From: Hydrogenophaga sp. Root209
GTDB lineage: Bacteria; Pseudomonadota; Gammaproteobacteria; Burkholderiales; Burkholderiaceae_C
NCBI RefSeq assembly: GCF_001428625.1
Contig: NZ_LMIE01000032.1
Span: 241,833-305,832 of the forward strand
Reading direction: 5' to 3'
Length of the DNA: 64,000 bases
Part shown: in pieces, positions 34,666-43,501 of the stretch
Numbering within the stretch: the stretch's first letter is position 1
Layout of the letters: the number at the start of each line of letters is the position of its first letter
Made by a program: the position numbers and the translations under genes
Notes under the pieces: model-generated
Seen by the model: only the letters and a program-made list of their open reading frames with translations
What the model was told of the DNA's origin: nothing
Database searches by the model: none

Positions 34666-35337
34666 TCAAGCCTGGCGGCGGCGGATGGCTGCACCCATCA
34701 GGCCCAGGCCAGCGAGCAACATGGCGTAGGTTTCGGGTTCGGGGACCAGGGAGGGCGAGCCGATCTCGAGGCCTGAAGCGATCACAAACGCGCCATTGGT
34801 GCCCGCTGTGCTGAGCGTGCTCAAGGTCACGTTGTTCAAGCCGGCCGAGTTGTCGAACGTCTGATAGGGCGACGAGGCGTCGGATGCACCGAAGTCAACA
34901 CGGGCTTGAAGTGCGCCCGCTGCGTTGAAGATGTTCACCGCGTCGCCACCAGTGCCAAAACCAATGCCGGAACCGCTGTAGGTGCCGACCACCACGCCTG
35001 CAAAGGATGGGGAACCGAACCAGTTGCTCAGGAAGCTGCCGGCGGTCGCTGCGCTGCCTTCGATGAAGACCACCGACTGGCCTGCACCGATGCTGGACAC
35101 ACCGGTCAGCGCCAGCGCAGAGCCAAATGCATTCGAGTTGTCGTCCACTTTCCAGCCGGTGATGTCGACAGCGGAAGTGCCAAAGTTGGTCAGCTCGAAC
35201 CAGTCGGCTGACACCACGGAGTTGCCGCTGCTCCAGGGCGCGACTTCGGTGATGCGGACCTGCGCCGTGGCGGCTGTGGCCGTGAGGACAAGCGCAGACA
35301 ACAGGGCGGACAGGGAGAGTGAGGAACGCAGCGACAT
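34666..35337 (-). CDS. PEP-CTERM protein with lamin-tail domain
   Basis: About 223 residues. Signal peptide (SLSALLSALVLTATAATA), then a lamin-tail (LTD) domain (VRITEVAPW, DWFELTNFGTSAVDITGWKV, VFIEG) and the sorting tail VPEPETYAMLLAGLGLMG with RRRQA. LTD domains in bacterial exoproteins are thought to bind surfaces or glycans. The ATG at 35337 has AAGGG upstream; the longer frame lacks a signal peptide. Confidence 0.87.
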   Translation of the reverse strand: MSLRSSLSLSALLSALVLTATAATAQVRITEVAPWSSGNSVVSADWFELTNFGTSAVDITGWKVDDNSNAFGSALALTGVSSIGAGQSVVFIEGSAATAGSFLSNWFGSPSFAGVVVGTYSGSGIGFGTGGDAVNIFNAAGALQARVDFGASDASSPYQTFDNSAGLNNVTLSTLSTAGTNGAFVIASGLEIGSPSLVPEPETYAMLLAGLGLMGAAIRRRQA

Positions 35338-35514
35338 GGTGACCCTTGAAAAGGTGGTGGAATGAAATGGCGACGCCGCCGTGCACGGCCTGCCAAGACT
35401 AAGCAGGAAGTGCAACGGCGGTTTGAAGGAGTTCCCTCGGTGGAATGGTCCGAATGGACCATTCCCGAGGAAGGCCGACGGCCAACGCGCGCGCAAGGCG
35501 CCCGGGCGCTGAAC

Positions 35515-36090
35515 TCAGCCCTGGCGGCGACGGCGCGTGATCCAGCCCACCATGCCCAGACCGCTGAGCAGCATGGCCAGGGTCTCCGGCTCCGGCACGG
35601 CCGACGTCACGGTGATGTTCAGGCTGTCGCCCACATTCAGGCCCGCAATGGTCCAGTTCACACCACCATTGCCGAGCGGGTCACCGATTTCAATGTCATA
35701 GAACTCCGCCGGCGAAAACGTGACGATGGCATCTGCGCCGTTGAACACAATGTTGCTGCTGCCACCGAAGTTGCGCGTCACGGTGCCCAGGTTGCCGAAG
35801 CTGCCCGAACTCAGGCCGAACGTGTAGCGGTCGATGCCCCCGCCCGTGTAGTTGCGCAGCACAGCGTTGAAGGACAGGCCGCCCAGCACATCGGCCGCGT
35901 CAATCGTGTAGCCCAGCGTGGCCGATGTGAGCGACGAGAAGTCGATGTCGAAGGCGATCAGACCATCGGTGCTGAAGTCTGCAACGTCGGCTGAGGTGCT
36001 GCCAACAACACCGGTGAAGGTGGCGGCTTGAGCAGGAGCAAGGCCGGCCAGCGAGGCCGCCGCAACCAGGGCGAGAAGGTGTTTGTTCAT
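35515..36090 (-). CDS. PEP-CTERM protein of unknown fold
   Basis: About 191 residues. Signal peptide (LLALVAAASLAGLAPAQA), a Gly- and Thr-rich beta body with no recognised domain, and the sorting tail VPEPETLAMLLSGLGMVG followed by TRRRRQG. It lies 26 bp downstream of the PhoX-like gene, in the same direction, so it may be secreted together with it. Confidence 0.85.
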   Translation of the reverse strand: MNKHLLALVAAASLAGLAPAQAATFTGVVGSTSADVADFSTDGLIAFDIDFSSLTSATLGYTIDAADVLGGLSFNAVLRNYTGGGIDRYTFGLSSGSFGNLGTVTRNFGGSSNIVFNGADAIVTFSPAEFYDIEIGDPLGNGGVNWTIAGLNVGDSLNITVTSAVPEPETLAMLLSGLGMVGWITRRRRQG

Positions 36091-36116
36091 GGTGGTCGGT
36101 TTTCTGTTGAGATGGT

Positions 36117-37664
36117 TCAAAGGGTGCCCTTGCTCCACGGGCCGGTGATGGCCAGCGTGACGCCGGTGTAGATGTTCACGAACAGCACACGGCCATCGGG
36201 GCTGAACACGCTGCCGGCCCATTCGGTGTTGAGCTGGTTGCCGCTGTTGGCACCCGTCTTGCCCACCGCGTCGAGCTGGGCGCGCGTGAAGTTGTAGTTG
36301 TTCTTGGCGAAGATGTAGCTGCGGCCGTTGGGCGCCAGCACCTTGAGGTGTTGCGACGCAATGGGGGCGCTGGTGGGGCTTCCGTCGCCACCGTCTTCGT
36401 TGAACAGCAAGCCGCCGCGTGGGCTGATGCAGATGTTGTCGGGCGAGTTGCCCACCACACGATCGCGGCTCACGAAGATGGCCTTGAGCACCATGGTGGC
36501 CAGGTCCAGCGACCAGATCACGCCGGCGCGCGCCGGTGTCGTGGCGGTGGCAGAGCCGGTGGCCTTGTCGGTGAAGAACACCACGCCGTTGGCAACCCAG
36601 CAGCCTTCGTTGGCACCGAAGATGGCGCCACCGTTGGCATAGGCGCCGCGAAACGGGCCGCTGCCGGTGACGGTGCTGACGGTGGTGGTGATGGACGCGC
36701 GGTCCGCATCTGGATCGGCCACTTCAACCCACTCGCACTGGAATTCCTGGCACAGCGTGGGGAAGCGCAGATCGGCGCCAGGCTGACCGGTCACGGCCAG
36801 ACCTTGCATGCGACCTCCTTCGTGCAGCGAGCCCAGGCCACCGTTGATGTTGTTGGGCAGGAAACGGTACAAGGTGTTCGCGTTGCCCGCGTCTTCGGTG
36901 AGATACCAGTATCCGGTGTCGAGGTCGAGGGCACTGGCCTCGTGCGCCATGCGGCCCATGTCGATGATGGGGTTCACGTTGGCCGCGCTCTGGCTGGTGT
37001 CGGCCGGGATCTCGAAGATGTAGCCGTGCTTCTTGCCGGTGGTGCTGATGCTGTTGCTGCCGATTTCCTCGTTGCTGAGCCAGCTGCCCCAGCTCGACGA
37101 ACCGCCCGCGCAGGGGCGGTAGATGCCACCGAAAGATGCGTAGCTCTCCACCCAGTTGCCATCGCGGAACACCAGGTTGGTGTTGCCACCGATCTGGTAG
37201 CTGCCGCCCGTGAGGCCGGTGTCGTACTTGGCCACGTTGGCGCGGCCGTTGCCGATCACGTTGTTCACGTTGGTGGACAACGACTGCTCGTGGTTGCGCA
37301 CGAGGATGATCTCATTGCTGCGGCCCACACGTCGAGACACCACCACACCCATGCCGTCGTGCGCACCTGGCGTTGGCAAGCCATCGCTCATGATGTCGCC
37401 GCGCCAGCCGTAGCTCTTGTAGGTGAAGCCAGCCGGCAGCTCGATCAGAGGCAGGCCGGTGGTCAGGTCTTTCACCGGCGCCGTGGGGCCGTAAGGGCTG
37501 GCCATCAGTGAGGAAGCATCGGCCGGCGCGCAGTTGGCGCCGTAGCCCTGGTCGATGGTGTTGGCCATCGCCGTAACAGGGCCGGTGAACGCTGCCGTGA
37601 TGGCCGCAGCGCCTCCGCCGATCAGCAGATTGCGGCGGGAAAGTTCGGGAATTTGGTCGGACAT
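36117..37664 (-). CDS. Tat-exported PhoX/DUF839-family protein
   Basis: About 515 residues. The N-terminus has a twin-arginine signal, SRRNLLIGG, so it is exported folded, with cofactor. The body matches PhoX-type (DUF839) alkaline phosphatases: LPAGFTYKSYGWRGDIMSDG, RNHEQS, GTWLSNEE-type (GSWLSNEEIG), HEASALDLDTGYWYLTEDA and SPDNICISPRGGLLFNEDG. Known PhoX enzymes use Fe/Ca; activity here is inferred. The ATG at 37664 was chosen because it starts the Tat signal. It is divergent from the glycosyltransferase gene. Confidence 0.85.
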   Translation of the reverse strand: MSDQIPELSRRNLLIGGGAAAITAAFTGPVTAMANTIDQGYGANCAPADASSLMASPYGPTAPVKDLTTGLPLIELPAGFTYKSYGWRGDIMSDGLPTPGAHDGMGVVVSRRVGRSNEIILVRNHEQSLSTNVNNVIGNGRANVAKYDTGLTGGSYQIGGNTNLVFRDGNWVESYASFGGIYRPCAGGSSSWGSWLSNEEIGSNSISTTGKKHGYIFEIPADTSQSAANVNPIIDMGRMAHEASALDLDTGYWYLTEDAGNANTLYRFLPNNINGGLGSLHEGGRMQGLAVTGQPGADLRFPTLCQEFQCEWVEVADPDADRASITTTVSTVTGSGPFRGAYANGGAIFGANEGCWVANGVVFFTDKATGSATATTPARAGVIWSLDLATMVLKAIFVSRDRVVGNSPDNICISPRGGLLFNEDGGDGSPTSAPIASQHLKVLAPNGRSYIFAKNNYNFTRAQLDAVGKTGANSGNQLNTEWAGSVFSPDGRVLFVNIYTGVTLAITGPWSKGTL

Positions 37665-37776
37665 GGGGCTGACTCTTTCGGTGGTTGAAGACAGCCACAA
37701 GCTTGCTGTGGTGTGTTGAAACCGCAGTGACATGCCCGCTGACGTTTGGACCTGCTCTTTGACAGCGCTTCACACT

Positions 37777-37798
37777 GCATGAGCCGATCGGCTCATGC
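37777..37798. promoter_or_regulatory. 22-bp perfect palindrome between phoX-like and wcaJ-like genes
   Basis: GCATGAGCCGA is followed directly by its exact complement, with no spacer. It lies about midway in the 285 bp between the divergent genes (113 bp and 151 bp from their starts). No T-run follows on either strand, so an operator for a dimeric regulator is favoured over a terminator. Nothing else was recognised in this gap. Confidence 0.55.
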
Positions 37799-37949
37799 CG
37801 GAGCGCCCATCACCCAGCCAGCATTCACGCGACCGAATTCAAGGTGTCACATACGGCCTTCAAACTGCCTGCTCTGATCCGGCCGTCGTCGACGACAGAC
37901 ACCTGCATTCCCGCCCGTTGCGAACGTCCGCTGTACCGAGGGAGCACCC

Positions 37950-39371
37950 TTGAACCACACAACTTCCTCAGCTCCCCCCTCCGGCACCATGGCACGCAGC
38001 GCACAGGGCGCGTCCAGCCGGGGCAGCCTGTTGCACGCGCTCGAGACATCACTGAGCCCCCTGGTGGGCGTGAGCTGCCTTTGGGCGTTGGCCATGGGCA
38101 TGGACGGGGGCATCCACACGGAGTACTTCCTGCTCGGGCTGGCGGTGTTCGCTCTCACCTATCCCGGACCATCACGCCTCACCCTGTCGGCACAGGCCAC
38201 GTTCGTCGACCTGCTGCTCAGCTGGGGCACGACGATGGGCCTGCTGTTTGCAGCCGGCTGGGTGACCGGCTACGTGCGCATCTTCCCGCTGGACGTGATC
38301 CTCACCTGGTTGGCCGTCACGCCCGTGGTCGACTTCGCGGCCTGGATGCTGCTGCGCTGGAAGGCACCGACGCTGGTGCGCCTGCAGGGTCCTTCGGAGC
38401 GTGCACTCGTGGTCGGGATGAACCACCAGGGTCTGGCACTCGCCAGCAACCTCGCGGCCACCCGATTCAACAACATCGAGGTGGTCGGCTTCGTGGACGA
38501 CCGCAGTCGCGAGCGGTTGGGGGCAGGCGATCGGTTCACCCTGCTGGGCCGCTTCGATCACCTGGTCGAAGTGATCAACAGCCAACGCATCAACCTGATC
38601 TACATCTCGTTGCCCATGGCCTCGCAGCCACGCATCCTGAAGATTCTTGATGACCTCAAGGACACCACGGTGTCGATCTACTTCGTGCCCGACATGTTCG
38701 TCACGGACCTCATTCAGAGCAAGCCCACCGTGCTGTGTGGCGTACCCGTCATCTCGGTCTGCGACACACCCTTTCACGGAATCAATGGCGCGCTCAAACG
38801 AGGCAGCGATGTGGTGCTCTCCTCGTTCATCCTGCTGGCACTGGCGCCGGTGCTGCTGGCGATCGCAGCCGCGGTCAAGCTCGGCTCGCCCGGGCCCGTG
38901 ATCTTCAAGCAGCGCCGCTACGGCCAGGACGGTGAAGAGATCGTTGTCTACAAGTTCCGCTCAATGACCGTGGCCGAAGACGGCCCCGAAGTCCGCCAGG
39001 CGCAACGCGACGACAAGCGCATCACCGCCCTGGGCGCCGTCCTGCGCAAGACCTCGCTCGACGAACTGCCCCAGTTCATCAACGTGCTGCAGGGGCGCAT
39101 GAGCATCGTGGGGCCGCGCCCGCACGCCGTGGCGCACAACGAGCTCTACCGCAAGCTCATCAAGGGTTACATGGTGCGTCACAAGGTCAGGCCGGGCATC
39201 ACCGGCTGGGCCCAGGTCAACGGATTTCGGGGCGAGACCGACACCCTGGAAAAGATGGAGGGACGCATCGAGCGCGACCTCGACTACCTGCGCAACTGGT
39301 CGCTCAAGCTCGACGTGTTGATCATCCTCAAGACCATCCGCCTGGTGTTCCGTGACCAGCAGGCTTACTGA
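37950..39371 (+). CDS. Undecaprenyl-phosphate glucose/galactose phosphotransferase, WcaJ type
   Basis: About 473 residues. Four or five N-terminal membrane helices, a central nucleotide-binding-like domain (VVGMNHQGLALASNL) and the C-terminal catalytic domain: KRGSDVVLSSFILLALAPVL, QRRYGQDGEEIVVYKFRSM, SLDELPQFINVLQGRMSIVG with the PRP motif, and RPGITGWAQVNGFRG. It starts repeat-unit synthesis of an exopolysaccharide on the lipid carrier. The TTG at 37950 has GGGAG upstream; ATG 37989 is an alternative. The next gene begins immediately after its stop. Confidence 0.92.
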   Translation: MNHTTSSAPPSGTMARSAQGASSRGSLLHALETSLSPLVGVSCLWALAMGMDGGIHTEYFLLGLAVFALTYPGPSRLTLSAQATFVDLLLSWGTTMGLLFAAGWVTGYVRIFPLDVILTWLAVTPVVDFAAWMLLRWKAPTLVRLQGPSERALVVGMNHQGLALASNLAATRFNNIEVVGFVDDRSRERLGAGDRFTLLGRFDHLVEVINSQRINLIYISLPMASQPRILKILDDLKDTTVSIYFVPDMFVTDLIQSKPTVLCGVPVISVCDTPFHGINGALKRGSDVVLSSFILLALAPVLLAIAAAVKLGSPGPVIFKQRRYGQDGEEIVVYKFRSMTVAEDGPEVRQAQRDDKRITALGAVLRKTSLDELPQFINVLQGRMSIVGPRPHAVAHNELYRKLIKGYMVRHKVRPGITGWAQVNGFRGETDTLEKMEGRIERDLDYLRNWSLKLDVLIILKTIRLVFRDQQAY

Positions 39372-40613
39372 ATGAAACACCTCCCGCGTCGCCTTCGGCC
39401 GCTCGGTGTCTTCTGGACCGTCTGGGTACCCGCGCTGCTGGCCTGCGGCGTCCCTGGCACCGCCACCGCCCAGGAAGCCGACGGCATGACCCTTCGGGCG
39501 GGCTATTCGCTGCAGCGCGACGACAACCTCTTTCGCCTGCCCGACGGGGTGGATCCGCAGACCGTGCTGGGACGCCCCAGCGCGGCCGAAAGCGTCGGCA
39601 TCGGCACGCTGGGCATGAGCTATGCGCACAACTACAGCCTTCAGCGACTGGAACTGGATGTCAGCCTGATGGACTACCGTTACCGCACCTACAGCCGCCT
39701 GGATCTGCTCGCCACCAACTACGACGTCACCTGGCGCTGGGCACTCACGCCGCGCTTTCGCGGGACCCTGAGCGCCGAACGCGATGAAAGCGTCAACAGC
39801 TTTGATGACACCAGCGTCCTCACGCGCGGCAACCAACGCGTTCGCCGCCACGAGGGCTTCGATGCGCTCTACGAGCTGGACGGCGTCTGGCGACTGGTGG
39901 CAGGCATTCAGAGCACACGCAACCAGAACGAGCAACCCCTGGTCGGGGAAGACAGCTATGTGTCCAGATCGGCCAACGTGGGGCTGCGATTTGACGCGCG
40001 CTCTGGCAGCTCGGTCACCGCGAGGCTGCGAAACGGCAGCGGCAACACCACCACTGGCGCGATGCTTCCCGCCTCGCTGAGAGACCCGGATTTCAACCAA
40101 CGCGAGCAGGTGCTCGACATCCGGTGGCTGCTCAGCGAGAAGGCCACCGCCGACCTCAGCCTGGTGCGGATCGACCGCACGCACGCACGCCTGGCCACCC
40201 GCGACTACAGCGGCACCAACTCGGCGCTGTCGCTGCGCTGGGCCGCCACCGCCAAGACCCAATGGACGCTGCAGTGGGCCTCTGATCTGTCGAGCTACCA
40301 GACCACCAACGCCAGCCACGCACGCACCGACCGCATCACCGCTTCCCATGTCTGGCAGATCGCGGCACGAACCAGCCTGCAAGCCAGTGTGAGCGAGTCG
40401 CGCCGCCGGTTCCTGGGCCCACCACCCGGGCAACTCCCCGACCCTCAGCGCGACACCACCCGAGACGCGTCGCTGGGCCTGCGCTGGAACGCCACCCGCA
40501 ACATCGCACTCAACGCCTCGGTGCAGCACACGCAACGCCGCAGCAACCGGCCCGGGCTGGAGTTTTCGAGCACACAAGCCGTGGTAGGTGTGAGTGTCTT
40601 CACGAACCAGTGA
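39372..40613 (+). CDS. epsL: EpsL-like outer-membrane beta-barrel of an exosortase-B exopolysaccharide locus
   Basis: About 413 residues. A long signal peptide (ending near ATAQEA) is followed by alternating amphipathic strands typical of a beta-barrel: LRAGYSLQRDDNLFRLP, GTLGMSYAHNYSLQRLELDV and a C-terminal ATRNIALNASVQHTQRRSN. It fits the XrtB/PEP-CTERM-associated EpsL family. It begins directly at the stop of the glycosyltransferase, so the two form one transcript. Its role is probably in export of the polysaccharide across the outer membrane. Confidence 0.75.
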   Translation: MKHLPRRLRPLGVFWTVWVPALLACGVPGTATAQEADGMTLRAGYSLQRDDNLFRLPDGVDPQTVLGRPSAAESVGIGTLGMSYAHNYSLQRLELDVSLMDYRYRTYSRLDLLATNYDVTWRWALTPRFRGTLSAERDESVNSFDDTSVLTRGNQRVRRHEGFDALYELDGVWRLVAGIQSTRNQNEQPLVGEDSYVSRSANVGLRFDARSGSSVTARLRNGSGNTTTGAMLPASLRDPDFNQREQVLDIRWLLSEKATADLSLVRIDRTHARLATRDYSGTNSALSLRWAATAKTQWTLQWASDLSSYQTTNASHARTDRITASHVWQIAARTSLQASVSESRRRFLGPPPGQLPDPQRDTTRDASLGLRWNATRNIALNASVQHTQRRSNRPGLEFSSTQAVVGVSVFTNQ

Positions 40614-40762
40614 ACCACCCTTCGTACATGGCTTGACGTCCCCCCCATATCCGGACGCTTCTCGACTGGCGTTGGGCGGCTTTCCAGCTGTTGATCTGAC
40701 CTCTTTCTGTCGCACGGCGCCGCAAGAACCGGTCGTCCTGAGCGGGTACTGGCAAGGGTTTA

Positions 40763-40784
40763 CCCTGTTAGCATACAAACAGGG
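40763..40784. promoter_or_regulatory. Inverted repeat CCCTGTT-N8-AACAGGG
   Basis: Perfect 7-bp arms, 55 bp upstream of the small gene at 40839, in a 225-bp gap. The spacing differs from a LexA box (CTG-N10-CAG is expected; here it is N12). An unknown operator is the best guess. Confidence 0.4.
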
Positions 40785-40838
40785 GATAAGAGCAGCCGCT
40801 CCGCACAATGCGTCCCCCTTGTTCTCAGAGGAGTTCCC

Positions 40839-41093
40839 ATGCTTGCTGTCAAGAAAGTCCGCAAACTCATTCACACCAACCCCGATAGCCCCAGCGCCAA
40901 AGTGCTTTCAGCGCTGGTGATTGCGCTGGAGTCCAACCAGGCATTTCCCCTGAACCAGCTCTACACCTTGAACTACTCGCAATTCGAACTGGCGCTTGAA
41001 ATTCTGTCGGAGTGGCGACTGGACCGCTACTACAGCAGCAAAGGTCGGTTGCTGGATCTGTCGGTGCATGCTGCGGAACTTCAGAGCGCATGA
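40839..41093 (+). CDS. Small conserved hypothetical protein
   Basis: About 84 residues with no signal peptide. The composition is ordinary for a soluble helical protein (FPLNQLYTLNYSQFELALEI). A good ribosome site, GAGGAG, precedes the ATG. It faces the DUF3047 gene tail to tail. No family is recognised; the downstream context gives no clear role. Confidence 0.65.
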   Translation: MLAVKKVRKLIHTNPDSPSAKVLSALVIALESNQAFPLNQLYTLNYSQFELALEILSEWRLDRYYSSKGRLLDLSVHAAELQSA

Positions 41094-41116
41094 ACCTGCG
41101 GGCCCCGTGAGCTCAT

Positions 41117-41950
41117 TCAGTCCCGTCGAGCTGCCACCCCGGCGTCAGAGCGAAGTGGCGACAGCACCAACGGACCGAACCATGCGCTGACCCGCTCACC
41201 GGTGTTGTTGGAGTCGGTCATCACCCCCACCGCCGTCACGGGGCCGGGCGGCTCGCCAAACACCAGACGGTAGTCGGCCTCAATGTCGCGTTCGTGGTCG
41301 ACCCACTGGTTGAGCCGTCGTGGCCCCGAGTCGATCACCAGCTTGCGGATGCGCTGGGTGTGTGGGTTGGGAATCACGCTGCCCACGGGGTATCGGTGGT
41401 CCCACACGTACATGAGCGTGGCGAACGGCAGGGGTTCGCCGGTGACCAGGTTCGCCAGCTCCGAGAGCATGTTGTCACGCACGCTCAGGCGGTCACGGTC
41501 GCCATCGAAGGTAACGATCACCCGCACCACCGCATCGTCGATGTCCTGGTCACGCAGGTCGGCCCGTTCGTTGAGCGCCGGCACGAACCACGAAAACGCC
41601 AGTCGAGCAGATGCGGGTTGGCCGTCAGCGGGCAGGCGAAGGCGCAAGGTGCTGTTGCCCGCATCGCTCTGCGCATGCACCGCCAGCCGACCCTGGTGCA
41701 CCGTGGGCAGGTAGCGGGTCGGCCTGTGGTTGCCGAAGCGTCGGTGCACCCAGGTGCCTGTGGCATCGCTGCCCAGGCTCTGGCTGACCTTGGCCCAGGC
41801 CGACCCGGCCAGTTCGGAGGCATCAGCTTCCCGCAAGGCATGTTGCGCGGCTTCGTCGGCCTCTTCCAGATCTTCGTTCGACAACGACGCACAACCGGTC
41901 AGCAGGATGAGCGCCAAGGTAGGCACCCACCGCAGGCACCGCATACGCAT
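41117..41950 (-). CDS. DUF3047 lipoprotein
   Basis: About 277 residues. The lipobox LILLTGC lies in the first 20 residues after the ATG at 41950; ATG 41974 is a possible longer start. The body matches DUF3047: LRLRLPADGQPASARLAFSW, VVRVIVTFDGDRDRLS, LMYVWDHRYPVGSVIPNPHT and GVMTDSNNTGERVSAWFG. The function of the family is unknown. It is the last gene of the secretion block (37 bp after the coiled-coil gene). Confidence 0.85.
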   Translation of the reverse strand: MRMRCLRWVPTLALILLTGCASLSNEDLEEADEAAQHALREADASELAGSAWAKVSQSLGSDATGTWVHRRFGNHRPTRYLPTVHQGRLAVHAQSDAGNSTLRLRLPADGQPASARLAFSWFVPALNERADLRDQDIDDAVVRVIVTFDGDRDRLSVRDNMLSELANLVTGEPLPFATLMYVWDHRYPVGSVIPNPHTQRIRKLVIDSGPRRLNQWVDHERDIEADYRLVFGEPPGPVTAVGVMTDSNNTGERVSAWFGPLVLSPLRSDAGVAARRD

Positions 41951-41987
41951 CACTGAAGCTGGTGTGCCATGCATGGGCTTGCAGGTC

Positions 41988-42641
41988 TCAGGGGGCGGCG
42001 CGGCTGGCGGCCGGCGTCTTGTGCTCGTCGAGCTTGTCGCGGTGTGTCTCCAGCATGTTCTCGATGCCCACGCGACCCATGCCGGTGAAAGGTTCCAGGC
42101 GCAAAACGGTGTCCCTGGCGCTGCGGTCGCGGCATTGTTCGATCAGCGAACGGCCCGTGGCGTACAGCTGCGTGTTGCGCCCCTCGCAGGCCGCCACCTG
42201 CTCGCGCAGCCCGGCGCCCTGGGTGTCGAGCTGCTGGCCGCGTTGGCGTGCGCTGGCCAGGTCGCGTTCCAACTGCCCGGCCTTGACGGTGATTTCCTGC
42301 AGCTTGCGTTCCTGCTCGGCATTTTTAGCCAGCAGCGCATCCCGTTCGCTGGTCACGGTCTTCAAGTCGCGCTGCAGCCGCTGCCCTCTCGCCGATTCGA
42401 TTTGCGCACGGCTCTGTGCACCGCCCACTTCTTCAGCCAGTTTGGCGCGCTCCTGTTCTGCTGCGTCGAACTTCTGCTGCAGCGCACTCAGGTCCTGGGT
42501 TGACTTTTGCACCTGCTGCTGGGCGCGGCGCAAAGCCTCGCGCTCGCGGCTGGCCCGTTTGTCTTCCTGCGCCATCGATGGGGAGGTCAGGCCGACCAGG
42601 AGCACTGCAAGCAGCGAGGCACGCAGAAAGGTGGGCAACAT
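41988..42641 (-). CDS. Periplasmic coiled-coil protein
   Basis: About 217 residues. A signal peptide (LLAVLLVGLTSPSMAQ) is followed by about 130 residues of heptad-rich helix (Gln/Glu/Lys/Arg) and a short C-terminal tail with two Cys (VAACEGRN and EQCRDRS). It may be a structural spacer in the envelope. The start overlaps the stop of the ankyrin gene as TGATG, so they are coupled. Confidence 0.8.
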   Translation of the reverse strand: MLPTFLRASLLAVLLVGLTSPSMAQEDKRASREREALRRAQQQVQKSTQDLSALQQKFDAAEQERAKLAEEVGGAQSRAQIESARGQRLQRDLKTVTSERDALLAKNAEQERKLQEITVKAGQLERDLASARQRGQQLDTQGAGLREQVAACEGRNTQLYATGRSLIEQCRDRSARDTVLRLEPFTGMGRVGIENMLETHRDKLDEHKTPAASRAAP

Positions 42642-43501
42642 CAGAAATCCTCCTTGGGATAGGGACGGCTGGCACGCAAAGCCACGCGCGGCCGATCGCC
42701 CTGGGCGCCTGCCTGCACAAGCTGTTGGGCCAGCGTTTCGCGTTTGAGCTGGTGAGCCCAGTACAAGGGCGTGAGGCCATCGGCATCGGGCTGGTTCGGA
42801 TCCAGGCCGTGGCCCAACAACACGGTCATCACCTGGGGCAGGTTGTCGTTGATGGTCACCTGCAACAGCCCCGCGCCGGTGCGGTCTTTCACCTGCGTGT
42901 TGGCGCCCGCCTTGAGCAGCAGGCGGACCACCTCGGAGTGGTTGAGCTTGGCCGCGTTCATCAGGGGCGTGTGTTCGTTCAGTCCGCGCGCGTCCACCTG
43001 CGCACCGGATCGCAGCAGCAGCCGCACCATGTGCGTGTGGCCTCGCAGCGCTGCTTGACCCAGCGGCGTGAGCGGTCCACCGCGTCCGTCCACATCGGCG
43101 CCCGCGCGGAGCAGCGCGCGCGCGGTCTCCACATCACCTTCACGCGCGGCCAGCAACAGGGCCGTGTTGCCCCATTCGTCCACCGCATTCACCTGCGCGC
43201 CGTCCTTGATGAGCTGGCGCAGGGCCACCACATCGGCGCGGCCCGCCGCTCGGATCAGTTGCTGGTCGAGCCCGCTGGCAAGACGAACCACCGGGTCGCT
43301 CGCGCTGGCCACCACCGCCTGGCGCTCGCGCTCCGAAGCGTGAAAGCGCACGCTGTCTTCGGGCATGAGACCCCCCTGCTCGATGCGGTCTCGCAGCGCG
43401 AGCTGCTCGGCCCCGTGCCGCGCGCAGCCCACCAGAGCGATGCACACCGCGCCGACAAGCCATGCCCGCCCGACGTGGGTCACCAGGTCAGAACTTCGCA
43501 T
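42641..43501 (-). CDS. Ankyrin-repeat lipoprotein
   Basis: About 286 residues. The signal has a lipobox-like ALVGC near residue 26. Around five ankyrin repeats follow (DEWGNTALLLAAREGDVETA, GLNEHTPLMNAAKLNHSEVV, DADGLTPLYWAHQLKRETLA). Ankyrin stacks bind other proteins, so it may link envelope parts of the system. The start overlaps the end of the porin gene by 14 bp. Confidence 0.88.
   Translation of the reverse strand: MRSSDLVTHVGRAWLVGAVCIALVGCARHGAEQLALRDRIEQGGLMPEDSVRFHASERERQAVVASASDPVVRLASGLDQQLIRAAGRADVVALRQLIKDGAQVNAVDEWGNTALLLAAREGDVETARALLRAGADVDGRGGPLTPLGQAALRGHTHMVRLLLRSGAQVDARGLNEHTPLMNAAKLNHSEVVRLLLKAGANTQVKDRTGAGLLQVTINDNLPQVMTVLLGHGLDPNQPDADGLTPLYWAHQLKRETLAQQLVQAGAQGDRPRVALRASRPYPKEDF

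Noticed and set aside
33676-37664. Sigma-54 promoters (TGGCAC-N5-TTGC) upstream of the PEP-CTERM genes
   Set aside because: Searched by eye in the gaps at 35338-35514, 37665-37949 and 62597-62802; no site with both elements at correct spacing was found.
40763-40784. LexA/SOS box before the small gene
   Set aside because: CTG and CAG are 12 bp apart rather than the 10 bp of the E. coli-type box.
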